Below are positions 44,329-53,132 of a stretch of DNA of 64,000 nt, in pieces. Position 1 is the first letter of the stretch. The number at the start of each line of letters is the position of its first letter. Both the position numbers and the translations under genes were made by a program. Source of the stretch: Mycobacterium sp. 1164966.3 (GTDB taxonomy: Bacteria > Actinomycetota > Actinomycetes > Mycobacteriales > Mycobacteriaceae); NCBI RefSeq assembly GCF_001665395.1, contig NZ_LZSG01000041.1, positions 19,979 through 83,978 on the forward strand. Reading direction: 5' to 3'. Below the pieces are notes generated by a model. The model was given only the letters and a program-made list of their open reading frames with translations, did no database searches and had not been told where the DNA came from.

Positions 44329-45492
44329 ATGGTCTTGGATTTCGCAGCTATACCGCCTGAAATCACCTCCGCCCTCATGTACGCGGGCGCGGGCGCGGGA
44401 CCGCTCATGGCCGCCGCGACGGCTTGGCACAACCTGGCCGCCGAGCTGAGCGCCACAGCGACGCAATGGGAATCGATAATCACGGCACTGACCACCGAGC
44501 AGTGGACAGGAGCCGGATCGACAGCGGCGGCAGCCGCCGCCCAGCCCGTTGTGAGCTGGCTGACCACCACGGCAGCGGCGGCGGAGCAAGCGGGCGTTCA
44601 GGCCACGGCATCGGCGGCAGCCTATGAAACGGCCTTTGCGGCTACGGTGCCACCGCCCGAGATCCTCGCCAACCGGACTTTGCTAGCGAACCTCATTGCG
44701 ACGAACTTCCTGGGCATCAATACACCCGCGATCATGGCAACCGAGGCCCACTACGCCGAAATGTGGGTCCGCGACGCCACGATGATGTACGTCTACCAGG
44801 CTGCTTCGCTGGCGGCTGGGGTCCTTCAGCCGGTAACGCCAATGACGCCGGCCACCAATCCGGCCGGTCCCGGCCTGCAAGCCGCCTCGGTTGCCCAGTC
44901 CACCGTGTCCACGCCCGTCCAGGCATTGACGAACTCGGTGACGTCGCTTGCCGCGCCCGCCGCTACCGGTAGCGACCTCATCACCTCGCTCGACGGCTTG
45001 ATCGGAACTCCGTTCATCTTCAATGGCGTCAACGGCGGAGTTAACACCGCGGCTTGGTTCACCATGAACGCCATCCCGAACGCGGCGTTGATGGGAAAAA
45101 CCCTCGGCGCAGTTCCAGGTTTCACGCCCGCCGCCCTCGCCGACTCCGTTGCGCCCGTCGCCGGTGAGGCGGCCGTGGCGGAAGGGGCCATGGTGAGCTC
45201 GGTGATGCCGACCGGCGGCTTGGGCGCAGCGGCGTCGGCAAGCCTGGGCCAGGCGGGTGCGGTCGGCGGATTGTCGGTGCCGGCTGGCTGGTCGACCGCC
45301 GCACCGGCAACGACCGTCGGCGCGACGGTTGCCGAAGGCAGCGGCTGGACCGCAGCCGCCGAGGAAGCCGCGCCGGTCGCAGCCATGCCGGGCGGCCCGG
45401 GAATGGTCGCGGCCGGCAAGGGTGCCGGTGCCTACGCCGGACCGCGGTATGGCGTCAAGCCGATCGTCATGCCCAAACAGGTCGTCGTCTGA
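44329..45492 (+). CDS. PPE family protein (PPE15 type)
   Basis: A 387-residue PPE-SVP protein. The PPE motif is at residues 9-11 in FAAIPPEITSALMYAGAGAG. The ~180-residue helical domain contains WTGAGS (WxG) and the EspG-binding tip region. The C-terminal half is Ala/Gly/Thr-rich with the SVP motif LSVPAGW and ends RYGVKPIVMPKQVVV. It is 60 bp after the PE gene and 71 bp before the WxG100 gene. It probably forms a heterodimer with the PE protein and is secreted through ESX-5. Confidence 0.94.
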   Translation: MVLDFAAIPPEITSALMYAGAGAGPLMAAATAWHNLAAELSATATQWESIITALTTEQWTGAGSTAAAAAAQPVVSWLTTTAAAAEQAGVQATASAAAYETAFAATVPPPEILANRTLLANLIATNFLGINTPAIMATEAHYAEMWVRDATMMYVYQAASLAAGVLQPVTPMTPATNPAGPGLQAASVAQSTVSTPVQALTNSVTSLAAPAATGSDLITSLDGLIGTPFIFNGVNGGVNTAAWFTMNAIPNAALMGKTLGAVPGFTPAALADSVAPVAGEAAVAEGAMVSSVMPTGGLGAAASASLGQAGAVGGLSVPAGWSTAAPATTVGATVAEGSGWTAAAEEAAPVAAMPGGPGMVAAGKGAGAYAGPRYGVKPIVMPKQVVV

Positions 45493-45563
45493 TTCGAAAG
45501 CTGCCATCCGTTTGAGACCGCCGGTACAAGATTCCGCAATTTAGAGAGACAGGGAGATTCAAT

Positions 45564-45860
45564 ATGGCAACGCGCTTTATGACCGACCCGCATGCGATGC
45601 GGGCGATGGCGGGGCGTTTCGAGACCCACGCCCAGACAGTTGAGGACGAGGCCCGCCGGATGTGGGCGTCGTCGCAGAACATCTCGGGTGCGGGCTGGAG
45701 CGGTGCCGCCGAGGCGACCTCCTACGACACCATGGGTCAGATGAACACGGCCTTCCGCAACATCGTGAACATGCTGCACGGTGTGCGCGACGGCTTGATC
45801 CGCGACGCCAACAACTACGAGCAGCAAGAGCAGGCGTCGCAGCAGATCCTTAGCAGCTAG
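45564..45860 (+). CDS. esxJ: WxG100 protein, EsxJ/EsxK family
   Basis: A 98-residue ESAT-6-like protein of the QILSS subgroup (it ends SQQILSS). WSG at 45-47 forms the turn of the helical hairpin and the C-terminal secretion signal is YEQQE (85-89). GGGAG lies seven bases before the ATG. It pairs with the following EsxI-like protein. The family has near-identical paralogues, so the letter assigned is by position (the Rv1038c locus). Confidence 0.92.
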   Translation: MATRFMTDPHAMRAMAGRFETHAQTVEDEARRMWASSQNISGAGWSGAAEATSYDTMGQMNTAFRNIVNMLHGVRDGLIRDANNYEQQEQASQQILSS

Positions 45861-45907
45861 CGGCAAACCTGTTGCCGTTACCAGACTTTCGTTAGGAGAA
45901 CATCGAG

Positions 45908-46192
45908 ATGACTATCAACTACCAGTTCGGCGATGTGGATGCCCACGGCGCCTTGATCCGTGCCCAGGCTGCGTCGCTGGAAGCCGAGCACCAGGCCATC
46001 GTCCGCGATGTGCTTGCTGCCGGTGATTTCTGGGGTGGTGCCGGTTCGGTGGCCTGCCAGGAGTTCATCACCCAGTTGGGACGCAACTTCCAGGTGATCT
46101 ACGAGCAGGCCAACGCCCACGGCCAAAAGGTCCAGGCGGCCGGCAGCAACATGGCCAGCACGGACAGTGCCGTCGGATCCAGCTGGGCCTAG
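45908..46192 (+). CDS. esxI: WxG100 protein, EsxI/EsxN family
   Basis: A 94-residue ESAT-6-like partner. It begins with TINYQFGDVDAHGALIRAQA, the family hallmark, and has WGG at 42-44. AGGAGA precedes the ATG. It forms a 1:1 heterodimer with the EsxJ-type protein for export by ESX-5, by analogy with the EsxI/L/N/O/V set. It is the last gene of the cassette, followed by a terminator. Confidence 0.92.
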   Translation: MTINYQFGDVDAHGALIRAQAASLEAEHQAIVRDVLAAGDFWGGAGSVACQEFITQLGRNFQVIYEQANAHGQKVQAAGSNMASTDSAVGSSWA

Positions 46193-46202
46193 CACTACCG
46201 CC

Positions 46203-46236
46203 AAAGCCCCTAAGTCCTAACGGATTTGGGGGCTTT
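46203..46236 (+). terminator. Terminator after the esx pair
   Basis: AAAGCCCC (46203-46210) pairs with GGGGCTTT (46229-46236), and the stem extends imperfectly through TAAGTCC/GGATTT. It lies 11 bases after the esxI stop and ends in CTTT. Confidence 0.75.
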
Positions 46237-46577
46237 CGCGTTTCCAGGCTTGTCGCACCATTGCCACACCGGCCACTTGAGTACCAAGAAAAGCGGGCCA
46301 TATTGCGAGCTCGGATTCGCTATCACCGGTCGTATCGAATTGTGAAAGCATCGGCCGGCCCCCTAGAGACTGATGTGTCCGATGTGACTGGTGTGCTTGC
46401 CGTCGGGCGCGCCCTGATCAGCGATGAAATCTCGTGGCGTGAAACCGATTGTAAATCTTCGATATTCGCGCTCGCCCGAACCACCCCTCATCGCCGGACC
46501 CCGGCCGTGACACGCTGACATTTGAGTACTCTATGAACTCGGTGACAACCGTATATGGGCTTGGAAGAATGAAAGCG
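46237..46577. other. Intergenic region before trcR
   Basis: This 341-bp gap precedes trcR. I see no supported gene; a plus-strand frame at 46261-46518 lacks a ribosome site and any motif. In M. tuberculosis the corresponding interval carries insertion-sequence remnants; none is recognisable here. It should contain the autoregulated trcR promoter. Confidence 0.5.
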
Positions 46578-47351
46578 ATGACCGCAATAACGGGTTACGC
46601 GAGCAACCAGCGGCCACGCCAGGCCATCCTCGGGCAGTTGCCACGCATCTATCGAGCCGACGGGTCGCCGATCCGTGTTTTGCTGGTGGACGACGAGCCG
46701 GCGCTGACAAACCTGGTCAAGATGGCGTTGCACTACGAAGGCTGGGATGTCGAGATCGCCCACAACGGGCGCGACGCCATCGCCAAGTTCGACAAAGTCG
46801 CCCCCGACGTGCTGGTGCTCGACATCATGCTGCCCGACGTGGATGGCCTGCACATTCTGCGGCGGGTGCGCGAATCCGACGCGTACACCCCCACCCTGTT
46901 CCTCACCGCCCGCGACTCCGTCATGGACCGCGTCACCGGACTGACCGCCGGCGCCGACGACTACATGACCAAGCCATTCAGCCTCGAGGAGTTGGTCGCC
47001 CGCCTGCGGGGTTTGCTGCGGCGGTCCAGCCAGCAGAGTCCGCCGGCTGGCGAGTCGCTCAAGGTCGGCGATCTGAAAGTCGACACCGCCAGCCGTGAAG
47101 TCACCCGCGGAGGCCAGCCGATATCGCTTTCCTCGACCGAGTTCGAGCTGCTTCGCTTCCTGATGCGCAATCCGCGCCGGGCGCTGAGCCGCACCGAGAT
47201 CCTCGACCGGGTCTGGAACTACGACTTCGCCGGCCGCACCAGCATCGTCGATCTGTACATCTCGTACCTGAGGAAGAAGATCGACTCCGGCCGCGAGCCC
47301 ATGATCCATACTGTGCGCGGTGTTGGATACATGCTGCGACCGCCCGAATAA
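46578..47351 (+). CDS. trcR: Response regulator TrcR
   Basis: A 257-residue OmpR/PhoB-family regulator, the same length as TrcR (Rv1033c). The receiver acidic pocket is VDDE (38-41), the phosphoacceptor Asp82 is in LVLDIMLPD, and the conserved Lys is in YMTKPFS. The C-terminal winged helix includes LSSTEFELLRFLMRNP and VDLYISYLRKKI. The ATG at 46578 is chosen for its match to the known length; a GTG/ATG further upstream is open. trcS follows after seven bases. TrcR is reported to bind AT-rich DNA, to activate itself and to repress the Rv1057-type gene. Confidence 0.94.
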   Translation: MTAITGYASNQRPRQAILGQLPRIYRADGSPIRVLLVDDEPALTNLVKMALHYEGWDVEIAHNGRDAIAKFDKVAPDVLVLDIMLPDVDGLHILRRVRESDAYTPTLFLTARDSVMDRVTGLTAGADDYMTKPFSLEELVARLRGLLRRSSQQSPPAGESLKVGDLKVDTASREVTRGGQPISLSSTEFELLRFLMRNPRRALSRTEILDRVWNYDFAGRTSIVDLYISYLRKKIDSGREPMIHTVRGVGYMLRPPE

Positions 47352-47358
47352 TCACTCG

Positions 47359-48873
47359 ATGAGCGACGACCGGAACACCCCCCGGTGGCTTCCGCGTTCG
47401 CTGCGCCGCCAGTTGCTGCTGGGTGTCTTGCTGGTCGTAACCATCGTGCTGGTCGCCGTCGGCGTCGTCTCCGTGCTGACCCTCCGCGGCTACGTCACCA
47501 CGATGAACGACGCGGAGGTCGCCAAATCGCTGCACGCCTTCACACACTCTTACGACCGCTATCGCAAAGGTGAACATTCCCCGGCCCACGCCACCACTCC
47601 CCCGGTGGCCGAGGCGCTGCTCGAGTTTCCGGGGCAAACACCGGGAAACCTGATCGCCGTCCTGCACGACGGCGTCGTAGTCGGCTCTGCCGTCTTCTCC
47701 GAGGACGGGTCACGGCCGGCGCCGCCCGACGTCGTCCGCGCCATCCAAGCCCAGAAGTGGACCGACGGGCCCCCGCATACCGAAAAGTTCGGCAGCCTGG
47801 GTTCCTACCGCGTCGACTGCAGCATCGAGGGTTCCGACGTGCTGGTGGTCGGGGTGTCCCTGAACCTGGCCAAGCAGATCATCGCCAAAAAGAACATCAC
47901 CACCACCATCCTGGTGACGACGGCGCTGCTGATCACGGCGGGACTCACCATATGGGTGGTCGGGTTCACCCTGCGACCGCTGCAACGAGTCGCCGCGGCC
48001 GCCGCGGAGGTTGCCGTGATGCCGCTCACCGGCGACGATCACCGCATCAGCACCAGAGTGCCGCCGCAGGACACCGACCCCGACAACGAGGTGGGGATCG
48101 TCGGGCACACGCTAAATCGGCTGCTGGACAACGTGGATAGCGCCCTGGCGCATCGCGCCGATTCCGATCTGCGGATGCGGCAGTTCATCACCGACGCAAG
48201 TCACGAACTGCGGACGCCGCTCGCCTCGATTCAGGGGTACGCCGAACTCACCCGCCAAGACAGTTCGGCGCTACCACCGACCACCGAGTACGCGCTGGCG
48301 CGCATCGAGTCCGAGGCACGGCGCATGACGTCGCTCGTCGACCAACTGCTACTGCTCTCCCGGCTCAGCGAGGGCGAAGATCTGCAGACCGAAGACGTCG
48401 ACTTGGCCGACCTCACCATCAACGCCGTGAACGATGCGGCGGTCACGGCGACCACCCACAATTGGGTCACCAACCTGCCCGACGCACCGGTCTGGGTGCG
48501 CGGTGATCAGGCCCGACTGCACCAACTCGTCAGCAACCTGCTCACCAATGCCCGGGTGCATACGCCGCCCGGCGTCACCGTGACCACCGGAATCACCCGC
48601 CACGACCACGGGTCCGAGGCGCCGTTCGCCGAGCTGACGGTCGAGGATAACGGGCCCGACATCGACGCCGAGATCCTCCCTCGGCTATTCCAGCGCTTCG
48701 TTCGCGCCGACAAGTCGCGAACGAACGGGTCCGGCAACGGACTCGGCCTGGCCATCGTCAGCTCGATTGTCAAGGCGCACCACGGCTCGGTGACCGCCGA
48801 GTCCGCCAATGGCCGCACCGTATTTCGGGTACGAATACCGATGATCGAGGATGCGATCACCGAGCCCGCATAA
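47359..48873 (+). CDS. trcS: Sensor histidine kinase TrcS
   Basis: A 504-residue membrane sensor kinase. Helix 1 (LLLGVLLVVTIVLVAVGVVSVL) and helix 2 (ILVTTALLITAGLTIWVVGF) enclose an extracytoplasmic loop of ~130 residues. HAMP and HisKA follow, with phosphoacceptor His282 in DASHELRTPLASIQGY, then the ATPase domain with N box (LVSNLLTNARVH), NGPDIDAEILPRLF and GNGLGLAIVSSIVKAHHG. The ATG at 47359 is seven bases after trcR. It phosphorylates TrcR. It matches Rv1032c apart from being slightly shorter. Confidence 0.94.
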   Translation: MSDDRNTPRWLPRSLRRQLLLGVLLVVTIVLVAVGVVSVLTLRGYVTTMNDAEVAKSLHAFTHSYDRYRKGEHSPAHATTPPVAEALLEFPGQTPGNLIAVLHDGVVVGSAVFSEDGSRPAPPDVVRAIQAQKWTDGPPHTEKFGSLGSYRVDCSIEGSDVLVVGVSLNLAKQIIAKKNITTTILVTTALLITAGLTIWVVGFTLRPLQRVAAAAAEVAVMPLTGDDHRISTRVPPQDTDPDNEVGIVGHTLNRLLDNVDSALAHRADSDLRMRQFITDASHELRTPLASIQGYAELTRQDSSALPPTTEYALARIESEARRMTSLVDQLLLLSRLSEGEDLQTEDVDLADLTINAVNDAAVTATTHNWVTNLPDAPVWVRGDQARLHQLVSNLLTNARVHTPPGVTVTTGITRHDHGSEAPFAELTVEDNGPDIDAEILPRLFQRFVRADKSRTNGSGNGLGLAIVSSIVKAHHGSVTAESANGRTVFRVRIPMIEDAITEPA

Positions 48874-48894
48874 CGCGCGGTGCGCCTCACTCGC

Positions 48895-48952
48895 CGAACG
48901 TGGGTGATATGGACGAAAAACGGTCAAAGCCCGTGCAGATCCCCCACGTTCG
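48895..48952. repeat. Inverted repeat after trcS
   Basis: CGAACGTGGGTGAT (48895-48908) and ATCCCCCACGTTCG (48939-48952) are inverted repeats matching at 13 of 14 positions, with a 30-base loop. It lies 22 bp after the trcS stop, so it may terminate that transcript or be part of a dispersed intergenic palindrome. No T-tract follows. Confidence 0.6.
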
Positions 48953-48977
48953 ACGTGCCCGTAATGGCGTCCGATTC

Positions 48978-49017
48978 CCGCTAAAGCCGCGTGCGAAGCC
49001 GTAAAGAAACCGTTAAG
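48978..49017 (+). promoter_or_regulatory. Direct-repeat operator upstream of the kdp operon
   Basis: Half-sites CCGCTAAAG (48978), CCGTAAAG (48999-49006) and CCGTTAAG (49010-49017) have their conserved G residues at 48980, 49001 and 49012, spaced by 21 and 11 bp. That is the geometry of an OmpR/PhoB-type site, and KdpE, encoded in this operon, belongs to that family. A perfect palindrome CGATCG-T-CGATCG lies at 49091-49103 between this site and the first gene. Confidence 0.5.
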
Positions 49018-49117
49018 GGAGACGGCAGACGGTCGCCGCCGCGCCTAGCCTCATGCGTGTCCTGCTCATAGGGTCAGTGTTGCCCGCAATCGATCGTCGA
49101 TCGCACGAAAGACAGCT

Positions 49118-49198
49118 ATGTCCGTGGTGGTTTATCTCCTGCTGACGGTGGCGGCCTTCGCCGCGCTCGGCACCGTGCTGAACCTGGGATTGAAGTGA
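49118..49198 (+). CDS. 26-residue membrane peptide upstream of KdpF
   Basis: A short frame, ATG at 49118 to TGA at 49196-49198, encodes 26 residues that are almost all one hydrophobic helix (VVVYLLLTVAAFAALGTVL) ending in NLGLK. It stops one base before the kdpF GTG, so the two are probably coupled. The ribosome site is weak (GAAAGA). Its place and size suggest a second small Kdp accessory or a KdpF-like regulator. I infer this from position and topology only. Confidence 0.6.
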   Translation: MSVVVYLLLTVAAFAALGTVLNLGLK

Positions 49199-49199
49199 C

Positions 49200-49289
49200 G
49201 TGAGTGCTGCCAACTTGGTCGGCCTTATTTTGGCTGTCCTGATCGCTCTGCTGCTTGCCGCGGCCCTGGTCTTCCCGGAACGGTTCTAG
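49200..49289 (+). CDS. kdpF: K+-transporting ATPase small subunit KdpF
   Basis: A 29-residue single-helix peptide starting at GTG 49200 (SAANLVGLILAVLIALLLAA) and ending FPERF, the family's C-terminal signature. It stabilises the KdpFABC complex in the membrane. Its TAG stop overlaps the kdpA GTG by one base (TAGTG). Confidence 0.88.
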   Translation: MSAANLVGLILAVLIALLLAAALVFPERF

Positions 49290-50959
49290 TGAGCGCTACC
49301 GCGGCGGGTGTCGCGTTCCTTGCGCTGCTCGTTGTTGCGCTGGCGGCCGTGCATGTGCCGTTGGGCGACTACATGTATCGCGTCTACAGCTCCCAAAAGC
49401 ATTCGCGTACCGAACGTTTCGTGTACCGCCTGATCGGCGCCAACCCGGAGTCCGAGCAGACGTGGACCACCTATGGCCGTAGCGTGCTGGCGTTTTCGGC
49501 CGTCAGCGTGATCGTCCTGTTTATCCTGCAGCTGGTACAAAGCAAACTGCCGCTGCATCTTTCGAACCCGGCCACCAAGCTGACACCGGCGCTGGCCTGG
49601 AACACCGCCGTCAGCTTCGTCACAAATACCAACTGGCAGGCCTATTCCGGCGAATCCACCCAAGGTCATCTGGTGCAGATGGCGGGCTTGGCGGTGCAGA
49701 ACTTCGTGTCTGCGGCCGTCGGCATGGCCGTGGCCGTCGCACTGGTACGCGGGTTTGCCCGCCATCGCACCAACGAACTGGGCAACTTCTGGGTGGACCT
49801 GGTCCGCGGCACACTACGCATCCTGCTGCCGATGTCCATCCTCGCCGCCATTGTCTTGGTTGCCGGCGGCGCCGTCCAGAACTTCCACCTCAACGATCAG
49901 ATCGTCACAACGCTGGCCGGTAGCCAACAGACCATTCCCGGCGGACCGGTCGCCAGCCAGGAAGCGATCAAGCTGCTGGGCACCAACGGCGGTGGTTTCT
50001 ACAACGCGAACTCCTCGCACCCGTTCGAGAACCCGACCGCCTGGACGAATTGGCTGGAGATCGTCCTGTTGCTGGTGATCGCCTTCTCGTTGCCGCGCAC
50101 CTTCGGGCGCATGGTGGGCAGCAAGAAGCAGGGCTATGCCATTGCCGCCGTTGTCAGCGTCATCGCGGCCATCAGCGTCACGTTCATGATGCTCTTCCAA
50201 TTGCAGCACCATGGCACCGTCCCGACCGCTGCGGGAGCGAGCATGGAAGGTGTCGAGCAGCGTTTCGGCGTGGCCGAGTCCGCCGTCTTCGCCGACGCCA
50301 CCACGTTGACGTCAACGGGCGCAATAGATTCGGTGCACGACTCGTACAGCAGTCTTGGCGGCATGATCACGATGTTCAACATGCAACTGGGCGAGGTCGC
50401 GCCGGGTGGCACCGGCTCCGGCCTGTACGGCATCCTGATCCTCGCGGTTATCACAGTTTTCGTCGCGGGCTTGATGGTAGGCCGGACACCGGAATACCTG
50501 GGCAAGAAGATCAACCCGCGCGAAATGAAGCTGGCCTCAGGCTATTTCCTGATCACACCGCTCATCGTGCTGGTCGGAACCGCCGCCGCGATGGCACTGC
50601 CAGGTGAGCGCGCAGGCATGGCCAATAGCGGGCCGCACGGGTTGTCCGAGGTGCTCTACGCATTCACGTCGGCGGCCAACAACAACGGGTCGGCGTTCGC
50701 CGGCCTCTCGGCCAATACCGTCTGGTACAACACGGCTTTGGGCTTGGCGATGCTGTTCGGCCGATTCCTGCCGATGATCTTGGTGCTGGCGCTGGCCGGT
50801 TCACTGGCGCGTCAGGGTGCGACTCCGGAGTCCAGTGGCACCCTGCCCACCCACCGGCCGCAATTCGTGGGTCTGCTGGTCGGCGTGACGGTCATCCTGG
50901 TTGCCCTGACGTTCCTGCCCGCGCTGGCGCTCGGGCCGCTCGCCGAAGGGATCCACTAA
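49289..50959 (+). CDS. kdpA: K+-transporting ATPase subunit KdpA
   Basis: A 556-residue channel-like subunit of the SKT superfamily. It has about ten membrane helices and four pore loops, visible at VSFVTNTNWQAYSGE, LGTNGGGFYNANSSHP, SSLGGMITMFNMQLGEVAPG and TSAANNNGSAFAG. It supplies the selectivity filter of the high-affinity K+ pump. It starts at GTG 49289, overlapping kdpF, and its stop adjoins the kdpB start at 50960. Confidence 0.96.
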   Translation: MSATAAGVAFLALLVVALAAVHVPLGDYMYRVYSSQKHSRTERFVYRLIGANPESEQTWTTYGRSVLAFSAVSVIVLFILQLVQSKLPLHLSNPATKLTPALAWNTAVSFVTNTNWQAYSGESTQGHLVQMAGLAVQNFVSAAVGMAVAVALVRGFARHRTNELGNFWVDLVRGTLRILLPMSILAAIVLVAGGAVQNFHLNDQIVTTLAGSQQTIPGGPVASQEAIKLLGTNGGGFYNANSSHPFENPTAWTNWLEIVLLLVIAFSLPRTFGRMVGSKKQGYAIAAVVSVIAAISVTFMMLFQLQHHGTVPTAAGASMEGVEQRFGVAESAVFADATTLTSTGAIDSVHDSYSSLGGMITMFNMQLGEVAPGGTGSGLYGILILAVITVFVAGLMVGRTPEYLGKKINPREMKLASGYFLITPLIVLVGTAAAMALPGERAGMANSGPHGLSEVLYAFTSAANNNGSAFAGLSANTVWYNTALGLAMLFGRFLPMILVLALAGSLARQGATPESSGTLPTHRPQFVGLLVGVTVILVALTFLPALALGPLAEGIH

Positions 50960-53131
50960 GTGACGGCCATTACCATGCGGCGTGGCGGCCACTCACCGGG
51001 CGAAAAGCTCCCGGGCGGGTTGCTCGACCCACACATATTGCTGAAGTCACTGCCCGACGCGCTGCGCAAGCTCGATCCGCGCACATTGTGGCGCAACCCG
51101 GTGATGTTCATCGTGGAGGTCGGCGCCGTGTGGTCGACGGTGCTCGCGTTCGGTGACGACACCTGGTTCAGCTGGCTGACGGTCTTCTGGCTATGGCTGA
51201 CAGTGCTTTTCGCCAACTTGGCCGAGGCCGTCGCCGAAGGGCGCGGCAAGGCCCAGGCCGACACTCTGCGCAAGTCGAAGGCCGACACCATCGCGCACCG
51301 GGTCAAGGACTGGTCGCCCGGCTTTCTGGAAACAGCCCGCGGTGCAGCCGAAGACATCGCGGCGCCGCTGCTACAGCAGGGCGACATCGTGGTGGTGGCC
51401 GCGGGTGAGGTCATTCCCGGTGACGGCGATGTGGTGGAAGGCATTGCGTCAGTGGACGAATCGGCCATCACCGGCGAGTCGGCCCCGGTGATCCGCGAAT
51501 CCGGCGGCGATCGCTCAGCGGTCACCGGCGGGACAACGGTGCTCTCGGATCGCATCGTGGTCAAGATCACTCAGAAGCCGGGCGAGAGCTTCGTCGACCG
51601 GATGATCGCCCTGGTCGAAGGCGCCAACCGGCAGAAGACGCCCAACGAGATTGCGCTCAACATCCTGCTCGCGGCCCTGACCATCATCTTCGTGTTCGCG
51701 GTGGCGACACTGCAGCCGCTGGCGATCTACTCCAAGGCCAATAACCCCGGAGTGCCCGACACCCAGGCCCTCGACGGCAACGGCATCAGCGGCATCGTGC
51801 TGGTGGCGCTGCTGGTGTGCCTGATCCCCACCACAATCGGCGCGCTGCTGTCGGCGATCGGCATCGCCGGCATGGATCGCCTGGTGCAACGCAACGTGCT
51901 GGCCATGTCTGGCCGCGCGGTCGAGGCAGCCGGCGATGTCAACACGTTGCTGCTGGACAAGACCGGAACCATCACGTTGGGCAATCGCCAAGCGTCGGAA
52001 TTCATTCCGATGCCCGGCCGGACTCACGGTGAGCTGGCTGACGCCGCGCAACTGTCCAGCCTCGCCGACGAAACTCCCGAGGGCCGTTCGGTCGTCGTCT
52101 ACGCCAAAGAGGTCTACGGGCTGCGGGGCCGCACCCCCGGTGAGCTCGCGAACGCGTCCTGGGTCGAATTCAGCGCAGCGACCCGGATGTCGGGGGTCGA
52201 CCTGGATGGACGCGAGCTGCGTAAGGGTGCGGCCAATTCGGTTGCCGAGTGGGTCCGCGATCGCGGCAGCATCGTGCCGGTCGAGCTCGGTGAAATCGTT
52301 GACGGCATTGCGGCCGCCGGCGGCACGCCCCTCGTTGTCGGCCAGGCCATCTCGGTCGGCGTCGCCGACGGCGATACGGCCGGAACAGCCGAAGTGCTCG
52401 GCGTGATCCACCTCAAGGACGTGGTGAAGCAGGGCATGCGGGCCCGCTTCGACGCCATGCGTCTGATGGGCATCCGGACGGTGATGATCACCGGTGATAA
52501 TCCGTTGACTGCCAAGGCAATCGCCGAAGAGGCCGGGGTGGACGACTTCCTCGCCGAGGCAACGCCCGAAGACAAGCTGATGCTGATCAAGCGTGAGCAG
52601 CAGGGTGGCCGTTTGGTCGCGATGACCGGTGACGGTACCAATGACGCCCCGGCGCTCGCTCAGGCCGACGTCGGCGTGGCGATGAATACCGGCACCTCCG
52701 CGGCCAAAGAGGCCGGCAACATGGTGGATTTGGACTCCGACCCGACCAAGCTCATCGAGATCGTGGAGATCGGCAAGCAGCTGTTGATCACCCGCGGGGC
52801 GTTGACCACGTTCTCCATTGCCAACGACATCGCCAAGTATTTCGCGATCATCCCGGCCATGTTCGTGGCCCTTTTCCCGGGACTCGACCTGATTAACGTC
52901 ATGCGGTTGCACAGCCCGCAGTCGGCGATCTTGTCGGCGGTGATCTTCAACGCGATCGTCATCGTCGCGCTGATTCCGTTGGCGCTCAGGGGCGTTCGGT
53001 ATACGCCCAGCCGGGCCTCAAAGCTGCTCAGCCGCAACCTTTACATCTACGGTCTCGGGGGCATCGTCGCCCCCTTCATCGGGATCAAGCTCATCGACTT
53101 ACTGGTTCAGCTACTGCCGGGGATGGCCTGA
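50960..53131 (+). CDS. kdpB: K+-transporting P-type ATPase subunit KdpB
   Basis: A 723-residue P-type ATPase. The actuator motif is TGES (AITGESAPVIRE). The phosphorylated Asp333 is in LLLDKTGTITLG, and the hinge MTGDGTNDAPALAQADVG is intact. ATP hydrolysis here drives K+ uptake through KdpA. The start is GTG directly at the kdpA stop, and kdpC begins one base after its stop, so the genes are coupled. A hydrophilic N-terminal extension of ~25 residues precedes the first conserved segment (DALRKLDPRTLWRNPVMF). Confidence 0.97.
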   Translation: MTAITMRRGGHSPGEKLPGGLLDPHILLKSLPDALRKLDPRTLWRNPVMFIVEVGAVWSTVLAFGDDTWFSWLTVFWLWLTVLFANLAEAVAEGRGKAQADTLRKSKADTIAHRVKDWSPGFLETARGAAEDIAAPLLQQGDIVVVAAGEVIPGDGDVVEGIASVDESAITGESAPVIRESGGDRSAVTGGTTVLSDRIVVKITQKPGESFVDRMIALVEGANRQKTPNEIALNILLAALTIIFVFAVATLQPLAIYSKANNPGVPDTQALDGNGISGIVLVALLVCLIPTTIGALLSAIGIAGMDRLVQRNVLAMSGRAVEAAGDVNTLLLDKTGTITLGNRQASEFIPMPGRTHGELADAAQLSSLADETPEGRSVVVYAKEVYGLRGRTPGELANASWVEFSAATRMSGVDLDGRELRKGAANSVAEWVRDRGSIVPVELGEIVDGIAAAGGTPLVVGQAISVGVADGDTAGTAEVLGVIHLKDVVKQGMRARFDAMRLMGIRTVMITGDNPLTAKAIAEEAGVDDFLAEATPEDKLMLIKREQQGGRLVAMTGDGTNDAPALAQADVGVAMNTGTSAAKEAGNMVDLDSDPTKLIEIVEIGKQLLITRGALTTFSIANDIAKYFAIIPAMFVALFPGLDLINVMRLHSPQSAILSAVIFNAIVIVALIPLALRGVRYTPSRASKLLSRNLYIYGLGGIVAPFIGIKLIDLLVQLLPGMA

Positions 53132-53132
53132 A

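Noticed and set aside
46261..46518. 85-codon frame upstream of trcR
   Set aside because: No ribosome binding site, no recognisable sequence, and it begins inside the region just after the esx terminator.
48874..49117. Possible c-di-AMP (ydaO-type) riboswitch before the kdp operon
   Set aside because: The gap is long enough and the gene context suits it, but the conserved blocks of that riboswitch are not recognisable. The structure seen is explained by the inverted repeat and the direct repeats.
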